Of a stretch of 6,399 nt of DNA, positions 1 through 6,399 are shown one piece after another (positions within the stretch are counted from its first letter, which is position 1; each line of letters starts with the position of its first letter). Source of the DNA: an uncultured Desulfomonile sp. (GTDB lineage Bacteria; Desulfobacterota; Desulfomonilia; Desulfomonilales; Desulfomonilaceae); assembly GCA_937915285.1 (NCBI GenBank), contig CALDNG010000090.1, positions 1-6,399 of the forward strand, given 5' to 3'. A program made the translations under genes and the position numbers. Under the pieces are notes generated by a model. That model was given only the letters and a program-made list of their open reading frames with translations, was not told the DNA's origin and did no database searches.

Positions 1-162
1 CTGAAAATAACTATCATGATGGTAGAGCACGACATGAACCTTGTCATGGATGTGTCAGACGAGGTGATGGCGCTGAACTTTGGTGTCAAGCTCGTCCAGG
101 GCCGGCCTGAAGAGGTACGGACCCATCCGCAGGTTCTCGAGGCTTACCTCGGAACAGACTAG
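1..162 (+). CDS. livG: LivG-type ABC transporter ATPase, C-terminal fragment
   Basis: The reading frame is open from the left edge to a TAG at 160-162 and gives the last 53 residues of an ABC ATPase. It begins in the final strand of the nucleotide-binding domain and shows the motif VEHDMNLVMD (residues 8-17), where His10 is the switch (H-loop) histidine that contacts the ATP gamma-phosphate. VEHDM followed by a short C-terminus ending in EAYLG is typical of LivG, the partner of LivF in branched-chain amino acid type (HAAT) transporters. Walker A, signature and Walker B motifs are off the left edge. The protein would sit on the cytoplasmic face of the membrane with LivF and a LivH/LivM permease pair. 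It is followed after 27-51 bases by the LivF gene on the same strand, which supports the assignment and one operon. The substrate cannot be read from this fragment. Confidence 0.88.
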   Translation: MKITIMMVEHDMNLVMDVSDEVMALNFGVKLVQGRPEEVRTHPQVLEAYLGTD

Positions 163-213
163 ACCGGCCAGATATTTCACATAAAAACGGTGGTGGCGAA
201 TAATCGCAGTCCC

Positions 214-984
214 ATGAGTATGCTTGAAACAAGAAACATTGAGATTTATTACGGAAAGATAATGGTGGTCCGCGGCCTGTCCCTGAGCGTTGAGGAGGGA
301 CAGATAAGGGCCATACTGGGCGCCAATGGAGCCGGCAAGAGCGCCACTCTCAAAACAATAATGGGATACCTCGATGACCAGCCGGACAAGGGGACGATAT
401 GGTTCAAGGGTCAGCGCATAGACGGGATGCGCACCGAAAAAATAGTCCCACTGGGGATAGCGTTTGTTCCGGAGGGGCGTGAGGTATTCCCGGAACTCAC
501 GGTGAAGGAAAACCTCATGATGGGCGCCTATATCAGGCGCGACAAGGGTGTTTCCGATGATCTGGAGAAGGCCTTCAAATATTTCCCTCTGTTGAAAGAC
601 CGGCTAAAACAGCAGGCCGGAACACTTTCAGGCGGTGAGCAGCAAATGCTAGCCATTGCGCGCGCCCTTATGTCCAGGCCGTCGCTGCTTATACTGGATG
701 AGCCTTCCCTCGGGCTGTCTCCTCTACTGGTCAGCGAGATATTCGGCATAATCGAGGCCATAAATCGCGACGGCGCAACCATACTGCTGGTCGAACAGAA
801 TGCCAGGAAGGCCCTGAGTGTTGCGCATCACGCATTTATCATGGAGTCCGGAAGGATTGTTCTTGAGGGGCCGCCAGAGAAGCTGCTTGAAAATGAAGAT
901 GTCCAGGAGTTCTATCTAGGTATGGCGCCTGAGAGTTCGGTGAAGGGATACCAGAGATACAAGCGCAAGAAGCGCTGGAGATAG
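214..984 (+). CDS. livF: LivF-type ABC transporter ATPase with basic C-terminal tail
   Basis: This is a complete ABC ATPase of 256 residues that would power a branched-chain amino acid type (HAAT) importer with the LivG subunit. From the ATG at 214: Walker A GANGAGKS at 36-43, Q-loop region VPEGREVF at 85-92, signature LSGGEQQ at 138-144, Walker B LLILDEP at 158-164 with catalytic Glu163, and VEQNA at 193-197. Gln195 replaces the switch His, as is normal in LivF. The family usually ends soon after FYLG (233-236), near 235 residues; here about 20 more follow, ending in the very basic YQRYKRKKRWR. I associate this tail with LivF copies next to acyl-CoA ligases. The start is uncertain: GTG 190 (+8 residues), ATG 214 and ATG 220 are all in frame and none has a good ribosome binding site; 214 and 220 fit the usual LivF N-terminus (MLE..). 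The acyl-CoA synthetase gene follows after 74 bases, suggesting a carboxylic acid substrate rather than an amino acid (inference). Confidence 0.93.
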   Translation: MSMLETRNIEIYYGKIMVVRGLSLSVEEGQIRAILGANGAGKSATLKTIMGYLDDQPDKGTIWFKGQRIDGMRTEKIVPLGIAFVPEGREVFPELTVKENLMMGAYIRRDKGVSDDLEKAFKYFPLLKDRLKQQAGTLSGGEQQMLAIARALMSRPSLLILDEPSLGLSPLLVSEIFGIIEAINRDGATILLVEQNARKALSVAHHAFIMESGRIVLEGPPEKLLENEDVQEFYLGMAPESSVKGYQRYKRKKRWR

Positions 985-1044
985 CCAAGCGTGTGAGAAT
1001 GAGTGGCTAATATTGCGATGGAGTTGATGAAAGAAAATTTTTTT

Positions 1045-1048
1045 GAGG
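1045..1048 (+). promoter_or_regulatory. Ribosome binding site of the acyl-CoA synthetase
   Basis: GAGG lies 10 bases before the ATG at 1059 and directly after an A4T7 tract (1034-1044). It decides the start: a second ATG at 1063 is in another frame, and the next in-frame ATGs (1086 and later) would remove conserved N-terminal sequence. A TGA at 1060-1062 overlaps the start as ATGA and closes a tiny upstream reading frame, so translational coupling is possible. Confidence 0.55.
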
Positions 1049-1058
1049 CGGCAAGCCG

Positions 1059-2873
1059 ATGAATGAAGAATCCTTGACCGTTCCCATGATGTTCATGGAA
1101 CGGGCCTCGCAAGATGAAGAGCGGGTTGGTCTGCGATACAAGTACCTGGGTATATGGCGAGACATCACATGGGGAGAATATCTTGCCAATGTGCGGCGTG
1201 CCTGCCTGGGGCTGGTTTCCCTGGGGCTGGAGAAGGGCGACAAGGTAGCAGTAATCGGGGAAAACAGGGCCGAATGGCTCTATTCCGACATAGCCGCAAT
1301 GTCAGCCGGGGCGGTTACGGTCGGCATCTACACCACCAGTTCGGCGCAGCAATGCGAATATGTCACCGTCCATTCGGAAGCCAAATTCTTCATCGCCGAG
1401 GATGAAGAACAAATGGATAAGGCGCTTTTTTTCAGGGACAGAGCGCCAAGTCTCAAAAAAATCATAGTGATGGACACCAAGGGTCTGACCAGGTTCTCGG
1501 ATCCGATGGTATGTTCTTTCGATGAACTGCTTGAGATAGGCGCTGACCTTGACAAAAAGGACCCGGAGCTTTTTGACAGGCTGGTCGGACAAGTCCAACC
1601 GGAAGATATGGCGCTAATAATCTACACTTCCGGCACAACTGGGCCGCCCAAAGGCGCTATGTTGTCGCACAGAAACATTGTGTGGACGACTTGGTCTATC
1701 GGTGAGGCGCTGAAAATTCACCCCGGGGATGAACTCGTCTCCTTCCTTCCACTTAGCCACATCGCTGAAAGGATGTTTAGCGTTTTTCTGCCTATAAGAT
1801 TCGGATATACGATCAATTTCACCGAGAGCCCGGAAACCGTAATGGCAAATTTCAGGGAGGTTTCGCCAACGGTCATATTTGCGGTCCCGAGGATATGGGA
1901 AAAATATTATTCCAGTATCCGCATAAAGATGGCTAACGCCACCTGGTTCAAGAGGGTCAGTTACGCCACCGCCGAAAAAGTCAGCCTGCACTATGGAAAG
2001 AAGCGCTTTAGCGGTAACAGGATACCGGTTTATCTCAAAGTCCTTAGGGCTCTGTTCAACGCATTTGTCCTGTATAAGTTGCGTGAGCGCCTGGGTTTTG
2101 AGAGAGTAAGGCTCGCAGTTTCGGGAGCCGCTCCTATATCACCGGATGTCTTGCGGTATTTCCACGGAATAGGTGTGCCACTCAGAGAGGTTTACGGCCA
2201 AACCGAGGGTTCCGGACCCACCTGCATTCATCAGGGAGACCAGATAGAATTGGGCAATGTTGGGCCGGCCCTGCCAGGGGTTGAGGTTAAAATCGACAAG
2301 GACGGTGAAATACTGGTAAAAGGCGGCAATGTTTTCATGGGTTATTTCAAGAATCCTGAGGCCACCGCTGAAACGATAGTAGATGGATGGCTGCGATCAG
2401 GTGATGTGGGGTTGCTCGATGAAAAGGGTTTTCTCAAGATCACGGACAGGAAGAAGGACCTCATAATAACCGCCGGCGGAAAGAACATAGCCCCACAGAA
2501 CATAGAAAACCAGTTAAAATTCAGCCCATATATCAACGACGCCATAGTGATCGGCGATCGGCTCAAATTCGTGTCCGCCCTCATAGTCATAGACGAGGAG
2601 AATGTAGTCCAGTTCGCTCAGGATAACAAGATACCGTTCACCACCTACGAAAGTCTGACCAAAGCACCCGAAATAGTCGAACTGATTGACCGCGAGGTTC
2701 AGGAAATCAACAAGACACTATCGCATGTTGAAACCATCAAGAAATTCACCATTGTTCCCAAGAAGCTTTACGAGGAGGATGGTGAAGTAACCCCGACCAT
2801 GAAGGTCAAGAGAAAGCACATCAACGAGAACTTTGCCGATCTTATCAAGGCCATGTACAAGGGCGGTGGATGA
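1059..2873 (+). CDS. Long-chain-type acyl-CoA synthetase (AMP-forming)
   Basis: A complete 604-residue ANL-superfamily ligase that converts a carboxylic acid, ATP and CoA to acyl-CoA, AMP and pyrophosphate in the cytoplasm or at the inner membrane face. Motifs in order: phosphate loop YTSGTTGPPKG at 189-199; PLSHIAER at 231-238, characteristic of the long-chain branch; YGQTE at 379-383; WLRSGDVG at 444-451 with the ribose-binding Asp449; the hinge region DRKKDLIITAGGKNIAP at 463-479; and the C-terminal PTMKVKRK at 579-586, where Lys582 aligns with the adenylation lysine. About 600 residues is normal for the bacterial FadD15/Faa-like group. The N-terminal stretch with GIWRDITW (31-38) also matches this group, which supports the ATG at 1059. 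All key residues are present, so it should be active. Chain length or aromatic preference cannot be read from sequence. Close linkage to liv-type ABC genes suggests it activates the imported acid (inference). It is the last gene of the plus-strand operon. Confidence 0.93.
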   Translation: MNEESLTVPMMFMERASQDEERVGLRYKYLGIWRDITWGEYLANVRRACLGLVSLGLEKGDKVAVIGENRAEWLYSDIAAMSAGAVTVGIYTTSSAQQCEYVTVHSEAKFFIAEDEEQMDKALFFRDRAPSLKKIIVMDTKGLTRFSDPMVCSFDELLEIGADLDKKDPELFDRLVGQVQPEDMALIIYTSGTTGPPKGAMLSHRNIVWTTWSIGEALKIHPGDELVSFLPLSHIAERMFSVFLPIRFGYTINFTESPETVMANFREVSPTVIFAVPRIWEKYYSSIRIKMANATWFKRVSYATAEKVSLHYGKKRFSGNRIPVYLKVLRALFNAFVLYKLRERLGFERVRLAVSGAAPISPDVLRYFHGIGVPLREVYGQTEGSGPTCIHQGDQIELGNVGPALPGVEVKIDKDGEILVKGGNVFMGYFKNPEATAETIVDGWLRSGDVGLLDEKGFLKITDRKKDLIITAGGKNIAPQNIENQLKFSPYINDAIVIGDRLKFVSALIVIDEENVVQFAQDNKIPFTTYESLTKAPEIVELIDREVQEINKTLSHVETIKKFTIVPKKLYEEDGEVTPTMKVKRKHINENFADLIKAMYKGGG

Positions 2874-2877
2874 TTCG

Positions 2878-2914
2878 GAGCCTTTCCGGCAAAAACGCCC
2901 GGCGTCCGGGGCTC
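2878..2914 (-). terminator. Terminator region between convergent operons
   Basis: The 40 bases between the two stop codons contain nested GC-rich palindromes. On the minus strand, CCCGG-ACG-CCGGG (2910-2898) is followed by CG and then TTTTT (2895-2891), a short intrinsic terminator immediately after the glycosyltransferase stop codon. In addition, ACGCCCGGCGT (2895-2905) is a perfect 11-base palindrome, and GAGCC (2878-2882) can pair with GGCTC (2910-2914) as an outer stem with CCGG/CCGG inside. On the plus strand the same structures can form but no T-run follows, so termination of the ligase transcript here is less clear. The stem is short, hence moderate confidence. Confidence 0.5.
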
Positions 2915-4035
2915 TAGCGCTGTGCGATCTCGAGGCGGCCTTTTCTTTGAATGGCGTCTAATGATGCGTTAATAAGTGCTTTTTCGGTGAGGCTGGTTAT
3001 GGCTTCGATGGAATAGTTGTTTACCGCTGTTTCCCTGGCCTTTTGCGCCATCGAAAGACGCAGGCGCTCATTTCTGATTATCTTTTCCATGGCGTCCGCC
3101 ATCTTCTCAGGATCACTCGCAGGCGCCAGAAAACCGGTCACCCCCTCTGTGACTACTTCTGGGTTACCGCCAACATCGGTGGCCACCACCGGCAATCCGC
3201 ATGACATGGCTTCGAGGATTACGTTGGGGAGTCCTTCCGATACGGAGGATAGCGCCAGCATCCAGGCCTTCCGTAGATAGGGCCTCACATCGGTTGTTCC
3301 CGGACGGACTGTCACCCTGTCGGATATGCCGTGTTCATCGGCGTAAGCCTTAAGATACGACTGAAGGTAGCCGTTTCCAATCATCAGCATCCTTGCCTCG
3401 GGAATCCTTTGGCTCAATATCCTGAACGCTTTCAGAGCAGTCATCGGGTCCTTTATCCTGACCATACGTCCAAGATACAGGATGGTTGGCGCATCTGCCC
3501 TCAGGCTCTCATCGGGTGTGAAGAAGTCCGTATCGACACCGTTTGGGACAACCTCGGCCCTCTCCTCAGCCACCGAGTGCCGTTTCATGACGAATTCCTT
3601 CAGGGCCTGGGCGTTACATACAACACGGTTGCTGGCATGCCAGAGCAATGATTCAAACTGCTGTTCCTTCCTGCCACGCCAACTGGAGACTATGACCGGC
3701 ACTCCGACGATATACGAAAACAGTCTCCCCCATATGTTTGGCACTGCGGTGAGTGTGTATATGATATCCGGTCGCTCGGACCTGAGCTTCCAGAAAAGCC
3801 TGTAAAGCGCCTGAGGAGTGACCCACGAGTCAAGGCAGAAATATGAAACCCTGACGTCACATTCCTCGGCTATAGGTAGCATGTCCTCGCCACCACGCAG
3901 AACCCATAATTCCAGATCGAACAGGTCCCTGTTCAGGTGTTTGAGCAAATGGGTGGCGTATCGCTGAGTGCCCCCGAATTCCAGATCCTGTAGCAGCAAT
4001 ACTGTTTTTAGTGGTGTCCTGAGCTTGATCGACAT
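2914..4035 (-). CDS. GT4-family glycosyltransferase (group 1)
   Basis: A complete 373-residue GT-B glycosyltransferase that would transfer a sugar from a nucleotide-sugar donor, with retention, to a growing polysaccharide or lipid-linked acceptor at the cytoplasmic side of the inner membrane. The N-terminal domain has the acceptor-side glycine loop [12 protein letters not shown] (20-31). The C-terminal donor domain has [11 protein letters not shown] (162-172), [12 protein letters not shown] (186-197) with Arg190 and Lys195 placed to bind the donor phosphates, and [19 protein letters not shown] (266-284), which holds the EX7E pair Glu267 and Glu275. [10 protein letters not shown] follows at 286-295. 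There is no signal peptide or clear transmembrane segment. The ATG at 4035 has a weak AGG seven bases upstream (4043-4045). Only 11 bases separate it from the stop of the upstream glycosyltransferase, so the two are almost certainly co-transcribed. Sugar donor and acceptor are unknown. Confidence 0.92.
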   Translation of the reverse strand: MSIKLRTPLKTVLLLQDLEFGGTQRYATHLLKHLNRDLFDLELWVLRGGEDMLPIAEECDVRVSYFCLDSWVTPQALYRLFWKLRSERPDIIYTLTAVPNIWGRLFSYIVGVPVIVSSWRGRKEQQFESLLWHASNRVVCNAQALKEFVMKRHSVAEERAEVVPNGVDTDFFTPDESLRADAPTILYLGRMVRIKDPMTALKAFRILSQRIPEARMLMIGNGYLQSYLKAYADEHGISDRVTVRPGTTDVRPYLRKAWMLALSSVSEGLPNVILEAMSCGLPVVATDVGGNPEVVTEGVTGFLAPASDPEKMADAMEKIIRNERLRLSMAQKARETAVNNYSIEAITSLTEKALINASLDAIQRKGRLEIAQR

Positions 4036-4046
4036 GAACCAGCCTG

Positions 4047-5276
4047 TTATGAGCGCTTGCTTAGGCTGCCAGTCAAAAGGTCGTAAACCTGTTTATGTGT
4101 CCTGTTCGGATCGAACTCCCTCAGCACAAGCTCACGGCCTTTCTCAGCCATCTGAATGGCCCGCTCTCGGTCCTTGAGCATTTCCTCCATGGCCATGGCC
4201 AGTTCGGCCGGATGCTTTTGGGACACGAGATAACCTGTTTCACCGTTCCTGATGACCTCGGGTATTCCGCAGACATCCGTGGAGACAACCGGTATCCGGT
4301 GCGCCAGGGCCTCAAGGATGACCGTCGGAAGACCGTCACGGTCACCGGTGGAGTGGACGGCGCTCGACATGACGAACAGGTCAGCCTTCATGAACAGGTC
4401 GGAAACCTGATTGTAAGGCACAAAACCCGGGTATGAGATGAACTTGGTCAAGCCTAGTTTCCTGGTAAGGTAAAGCAATTGAAGCCTGCGTGGTCCATCG
4501 CCGGCAAGGGTGAGGTGAAAATCCACGCCTCGGTCCTTGAGAATCCTGCATGCGTAAATAAGGTCGTCGAAGGCCTTAATCCGTGCAAATCTTCCTAGCG
4601 CAAGTATCTGGTATGGGGCTTTCATGACAACCGGAGCGATAGAGTGTTTCTCGAGCGGCACGCCATTGTACACAGGATGAATCTTGGCTTCGGTATCTGG
4701 GGCAAAACTGGCCATGTATGGCACATTTGTCCTGTTCTCGGAGATTACGAATTCGGCGTCGTTAAGCTTCTCAGCCAGGGCTCCGTCTGGTGGATATATG
4801 TCTCCGGCGCGGCCAGTGAAGCTGAACGGGATGTTAATGAGCCTTGAAGCGACCCACGCCGCTGTGGCCGGACCCATCGCCCAGGGAGCGTGGACATGGC
4901 CGATACCCTCCTCCTCAAAGCGCCTGGCCAACGTGAATCCCGCAAGAAACCCGAAGATGTTCTCACCACCAAATTCTATGGATTTCCATTTCCTCACCGG
5001 TATTGTCCTGAACAGGTGAGCCGTAAGTTTGGGGTTTCTTTTCCACCAGTAGGCAATGTCTTTGGGCAGTCGTTTCAGGAACGGAATGCCCAGACGCTCA
5101 ACCTTTTTGGAGGCTTCTGCCATCTCAGGAGACAGCTTCTGGGTCAATTCACCGTAAAGCGTGAAAACCTTTACATCCAGACCCATCTTCCACAGGTTCA
5201 TTACCTCCCTGAAAATAAAAGTTTCAGAGGGTTTGGGCCACCAAAGCAGAACATACGCAACTCTTTGCCTTGTCAC
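4047..5276 (-). CDS. GT4-family glycosyltransferase, WcaL-like
   Basis: A complete 409-residue GT-B glycosyltransferase. The N-terminus SETFIFREVMNL (17-28) and HVHAPWAMGPATAAWVAS (127-144) followed by PFSFTGRAGDIYPPD (150-164) match the subgroup that includes colanic acid transferase WcaL and exopolysaccharide-locus enzymes. The donor domain has VYNGVPLEKH (202-211), LALGRFARIKAFDDLI (225-240) with Arg229 and Lys234, and GDRDGLPTVILEAL (311-324). In the usual EX7E position the first acidic residue is Asp314, paired with Glu322; Asp is common in this subgroup, so loss of activity is not implied. The GTG start at 5276 is chosen because AGGAG sits 10 bases upstream and the next in-frame Met is residue 26, past conserved sequence. 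It shares only fold-level motifs with the downstream glycosyltransferase, so it is not a recent duplicate. The likely role is a sugar addition step in surface polysaccharide assembly; the exact linkage is unknown. Confidence 0.92.
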   Translation of the reverse strand: MTRQRVAYVLLWWPKPSETFIFREVMNLWKMGLDVKVFTLYGELTQKLSPEMAEASKKVERLGIPFLKRLPKDIAYWWKRNPKLTAHLFRTIPVRKWKSIEFGGENIFGFLAGFTLARRFEEEGIGHVHAPWAMGPATAAWVASRLINIPFSFTGRAGDIYPPDGALAEKLNDAEFVISENRTNVPYMASFAPDTEAKIHPVYNGVPLEKHSIAPVVMKAPYQILALGRFARIKAFDDLIYACRILKDRGVDFHLTLAGDGPRRLQLLYLTRKLGLTKFISYPGFVPYNQVSDLFMKADLFVMSSAVHSTGDRDGLPTVILEALAHRIPVVSTDVCGIPEVIRNGETGYLVSQKHPAELAMAMEEMLKDRERAIQMAEKGRELVLREFDPNRTHKQVYDLLTGSLSKRS

Positions 5277-5286
5277 TTATATCTAT

Positions 5287-5291
5287 CTCCT
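5287..5291 (-). promoter_or_regulatory. Ribosome binding site for the GTG-start glycosyltransferase
   Basis: On the minus strand AGGAG lies 10 bases before GTG (5276-5274). It is one of the clearest Shine-Dalgarno sequences in the window and fixes a non-ATG start for the WcaL-like gene. Confidence 0.65.
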
Positions 5292-5314
5292 GGAAATTCA
5301 GAATATTGTGTTTC

Positions 5315-5343
5315 AATATAAAAACTTCATGGCAATCAATTAA
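5315..5343 (-). promoter_or_regulatory. Weak candidate sigma-70 promoter for the glycosyltransferase pair
   Basis: On the minus strand TTAATT (5343-5338) is followed after 17 bases by TATATT (5320-5315), five of six matches to the -10 consensus but only three of six at -35. Transcription would start near 5308, leaving a leader of about 30 bases that contains the AGGAG site. The segment 5277-5346 is clearly more AT-rich than the flanking genes and directly follows a candidate terminator, which is the order expected of a new transcription unit. The match alone is weak. Confidence 0.3.
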
Positions 5344-5372
5344 TAAGCCCCAGCGAGTTTGACTGCTGAGGC
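5341..5372 (-). terminator. Candidate terminator after the amidotransferase gene
   Basis: On the minus strand GCCTCAGC (5372-5365) pairs with GCTGGGGC (5354-5347) over eight positions, seven Watson-Crick and one U-G wobble. The ten-base loop contains AGT and ACT, which can extend the stem past one bulged C. TTATTAATT follows (5346-5338), which is T-rich but interrupted, so efficiency may be partial. It lies 27 bases after the TGA at 5401-5399 and separates the amidotransferase from the glycosyltransferase pair. Confidence 0.5.
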
Positions 5373-5398
5373 CCACCTGAGACTGCACACCGGTTTTC

Positions 5399-6399
5399 TC
5401 AGACTATGTTGTACTGATTGCTTTCATACCATAACTGAAAAACGAGGAGTGTCCACAGTTCCTTCCTGTGATCAACAATCCCCTCATCGTGTTCCCGGAC
5501 CATGCCGGCGATAGCCTTGGGATTGAACAACCCCTGGCGGTAAAGCCTCTGCTCGTCGAACATCTCCTCAACCAGCGACTTCAGCGTCTTCTTAAGCCAC
5601 AAGGCCGATGGTATGAGAAAGCCCCGTTTTTTCCTGTTGAGTATTTCTTCAGGAAGCCTTTTGCGTAGAGCCTTCTTGAGAAGATACTTTCGCTTGAATC
5701 TTCGTATCTTCATCCCGTGAGGCAGTCCGAACACGTATTCCACAACCTTGCGGTCAAGGAAAGGGGCTCTAACCTCAAGGGAATTCATCATGGAGCATCT
5801 ATCAACTTTCACAAGTATGTAATCGAGCAAATATTGCTTTGTCAACAGGTAAAACACCCGATTCAAAGGGTCTGGCGCCTTGAAACTGCTGTAAAGCCTG
5901 CTGGTTGTAGAATAGAGTTCAACCGGGTCGTCTATGATGGAGGGTGGGTCAGTCCAGATGTGTCTTTGTGTTTCACTTGTTATGGCGCCAAGCCACATCT
6001 GCGTTCTAAGCCATTCAGGGCAGTAAACCCCTGAGAAGAATTTCTCCGTCACGTGTCGAGGACTTACATAGCCTGTTGATATGGGCAGCTTTTGCGATAT
6101 GGGCTCCACTATGTTCTTCCTCAGGAAATGAGGCAGTGACAGGTAGTAGTTTGACAGTATGAATGCAGAATAATATTCGTAGCCCGCAAATAACTCGTCT
6201 CCTCCGTCTCCCCCGAGGGCCACGGTCACATCCCGACGGGTTACCTCGGACAAAAGGTATGTCGGGACTATGGACGGGTCCGACATTGGCTCATCCTGAA
6301 GCGCCACTATCGAGGGAAGAAGCTTGCCGGCGTCTTCAGCGCTGAGTATTTGCTCATGATGGTCAGTTCCGAAGTGATTCGCCACCAGACGCGCATATT
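5399..6399 (-). CDS. asnB: Asparagine synthetase-type amidotransferase (AsnB family), N-terminus missing
   Basis: The frame is open through the right edge and ends at TGA 5401-5399, giving the last 332 residues of a protein that is usually about 600-650. Apparent GTG starts inside this stretch are not used, because YARLVANHFGTDHHE, read from the edge, is conserved family sequence. This is the ATP-dependent synthetase domain. Counting from the Tyr at 6397-6395: DEPMSDPS at 35-42, LGGDGGDELFAGY at 61-73, VKVDRCSM at 196-203 followed by SLEVRAPFLD to 215, and RKKRGF at 255-260. The N-terminal glutaminase domain with Cys2 and the SGGxDSS pyrophosphate loop should lie off the right edge. The family makes asparagine from aspartate and glutamine, but many copies inside surface polysaccharide loci amidate sugar acids or have unassigned roles. 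Neighbouring glycosyltransferases make the second reading plausible here; sequence alone does not decide. Confidence 0.92.
   Translation of the reverse strand, partial: YARLVANHFGTDHHEQILSAEDAGKLLPSIVALQDEPMSDPSIVPTYLLSEVTRRDVTVALGGDGGDELFAGYEYYSAFILSNYYLSLPHFLRKNIVEPISQKLPISTGYVSPRHVTEKFFSGVYCPEWLRTQMWLGAITSETQRHIWTDPPSIIDDPVELYSTTSRLYSSFKAPDPLNRVFYLLTKQYLLDYILVKVDRCSMMNSLEVRAPFLDRKVVEYVFGLPHGMKIRRFKRKYLLKKALRKRLPEEILNRKKRGFLIPSALWLKKTLKSLVEEMFDEQRLYRQGLFNPKAIAGMVREHDEGIVDHRKELWTLLVFQLWYESNQYNIV

Noticed and set aside
1034..1062. Programmed slippage on the T7 tract to fuse the tiny upstream frame to the ligase
   Set aside because: A shift into the ligase frame meets a TGA at 1044-1046 immediately after the tract, so no fusion product is possible.
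1614..1991. A 125-codon frame on the minus strand inside the acyl-CoA synthetase gene
   Set aside because: It is fully antisense to a gene with all family motifs intact, resembles no protein family, and has no ribosome binding site I can recognise.
2914..5276. The two glycosyltransferases as a recent tandem duplication
   Set aside because: They differ in length, N-terminal domain and the acidic motif, and share only the general GT4 donor-site pattern, which points to distinct subfamilies.
4890..5321. A 143-codon plus-strand frame opposite the WcaL-like glycosyltransferase
   Set aside because: It is antisense to clear coding sequence and its translation has no recognisable motif; such frames are common opposite genes of this composition.
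5361..5386. GACTGC repeated 20 bases apart as a possible attachment site or operator
   Set aside because: Six-base identity alone is expected by chance, there is no integrase or regulator nearby, and one copy overlaps the loop and stem of the candidate terminator.
5717..6034. A 105-codon plus-strand frame opposite the amidotransferase
   Set aside because: It is a shadow of the conserved AsnB-type domain with no independent support.

Overview
The window looks like chromosomal DNA from a Gram-negative, probably anaerobic bacterium of the deltaproteobacterial (Desulfobacterota-like) type. The evidence is indirect: a LivF-type ABC ATPase with a basic C-terminal tail sits directly upstream of a long-chain acyl-CoA synthetase, an arrangement I associate with that group; base composition is mid-GC; and ATA (Ile) and AGG (Arg) codons are used freely. 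The placement is an inference and could be wrong at phylum level. There are no RNA genes, insertion sequences, phage genes or CRISPR arrays.

Left half (1-2873, plus strand): the last 53 codons of a LivG-type ABC ATPase, a complete LivF-type ATPase (214-984), and a complete 604-residue AMP-forming acyl-CoA synthetase (1059-2873). Spacing is short, with no convincing terminator between them, so they look like the end of one operon. Its permease and substrate-binding genes would lie off the left edge or elsewhere. The natural reading is uptake of a carboxylic acid (fatty, aromatic or branched) by a branched-chain-amino-acid-type ABC transporter, followed by CoA activation.

Right half (2914-6399, minus strand): reading leftwards from the right edge, the C-terminal synthetase domain of an asparagine-synthetase-type amidotransferase (its N-terminus is beyond the window), then two GT4-type glycosyltransferases 11 bases apart. 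This is typical content of a surface polysaccharide (O-antigen, capsule or exopolysaccharide) locus. A candidate terminator (5341-5372) and a weak candidate promoter (5315-5343) lie in the 122-base gap between the amidotransferase and the glycosyltransferases, so the latter may form their own two-gene transcript.

The two halves converge at 2874-2913, a 40-base junction with nested GC-rich palindromes and a T5 run on the minus strand. All five genes that can be assessed belong to known families. I see no previously undescribed system. The most useful points are the LivF tail plus ligase pairing, the very compact convergent junction, the separate transcription signals of the glycosyltransferase pair, and a tiny ATGA-coupled reading frame before the ligase.
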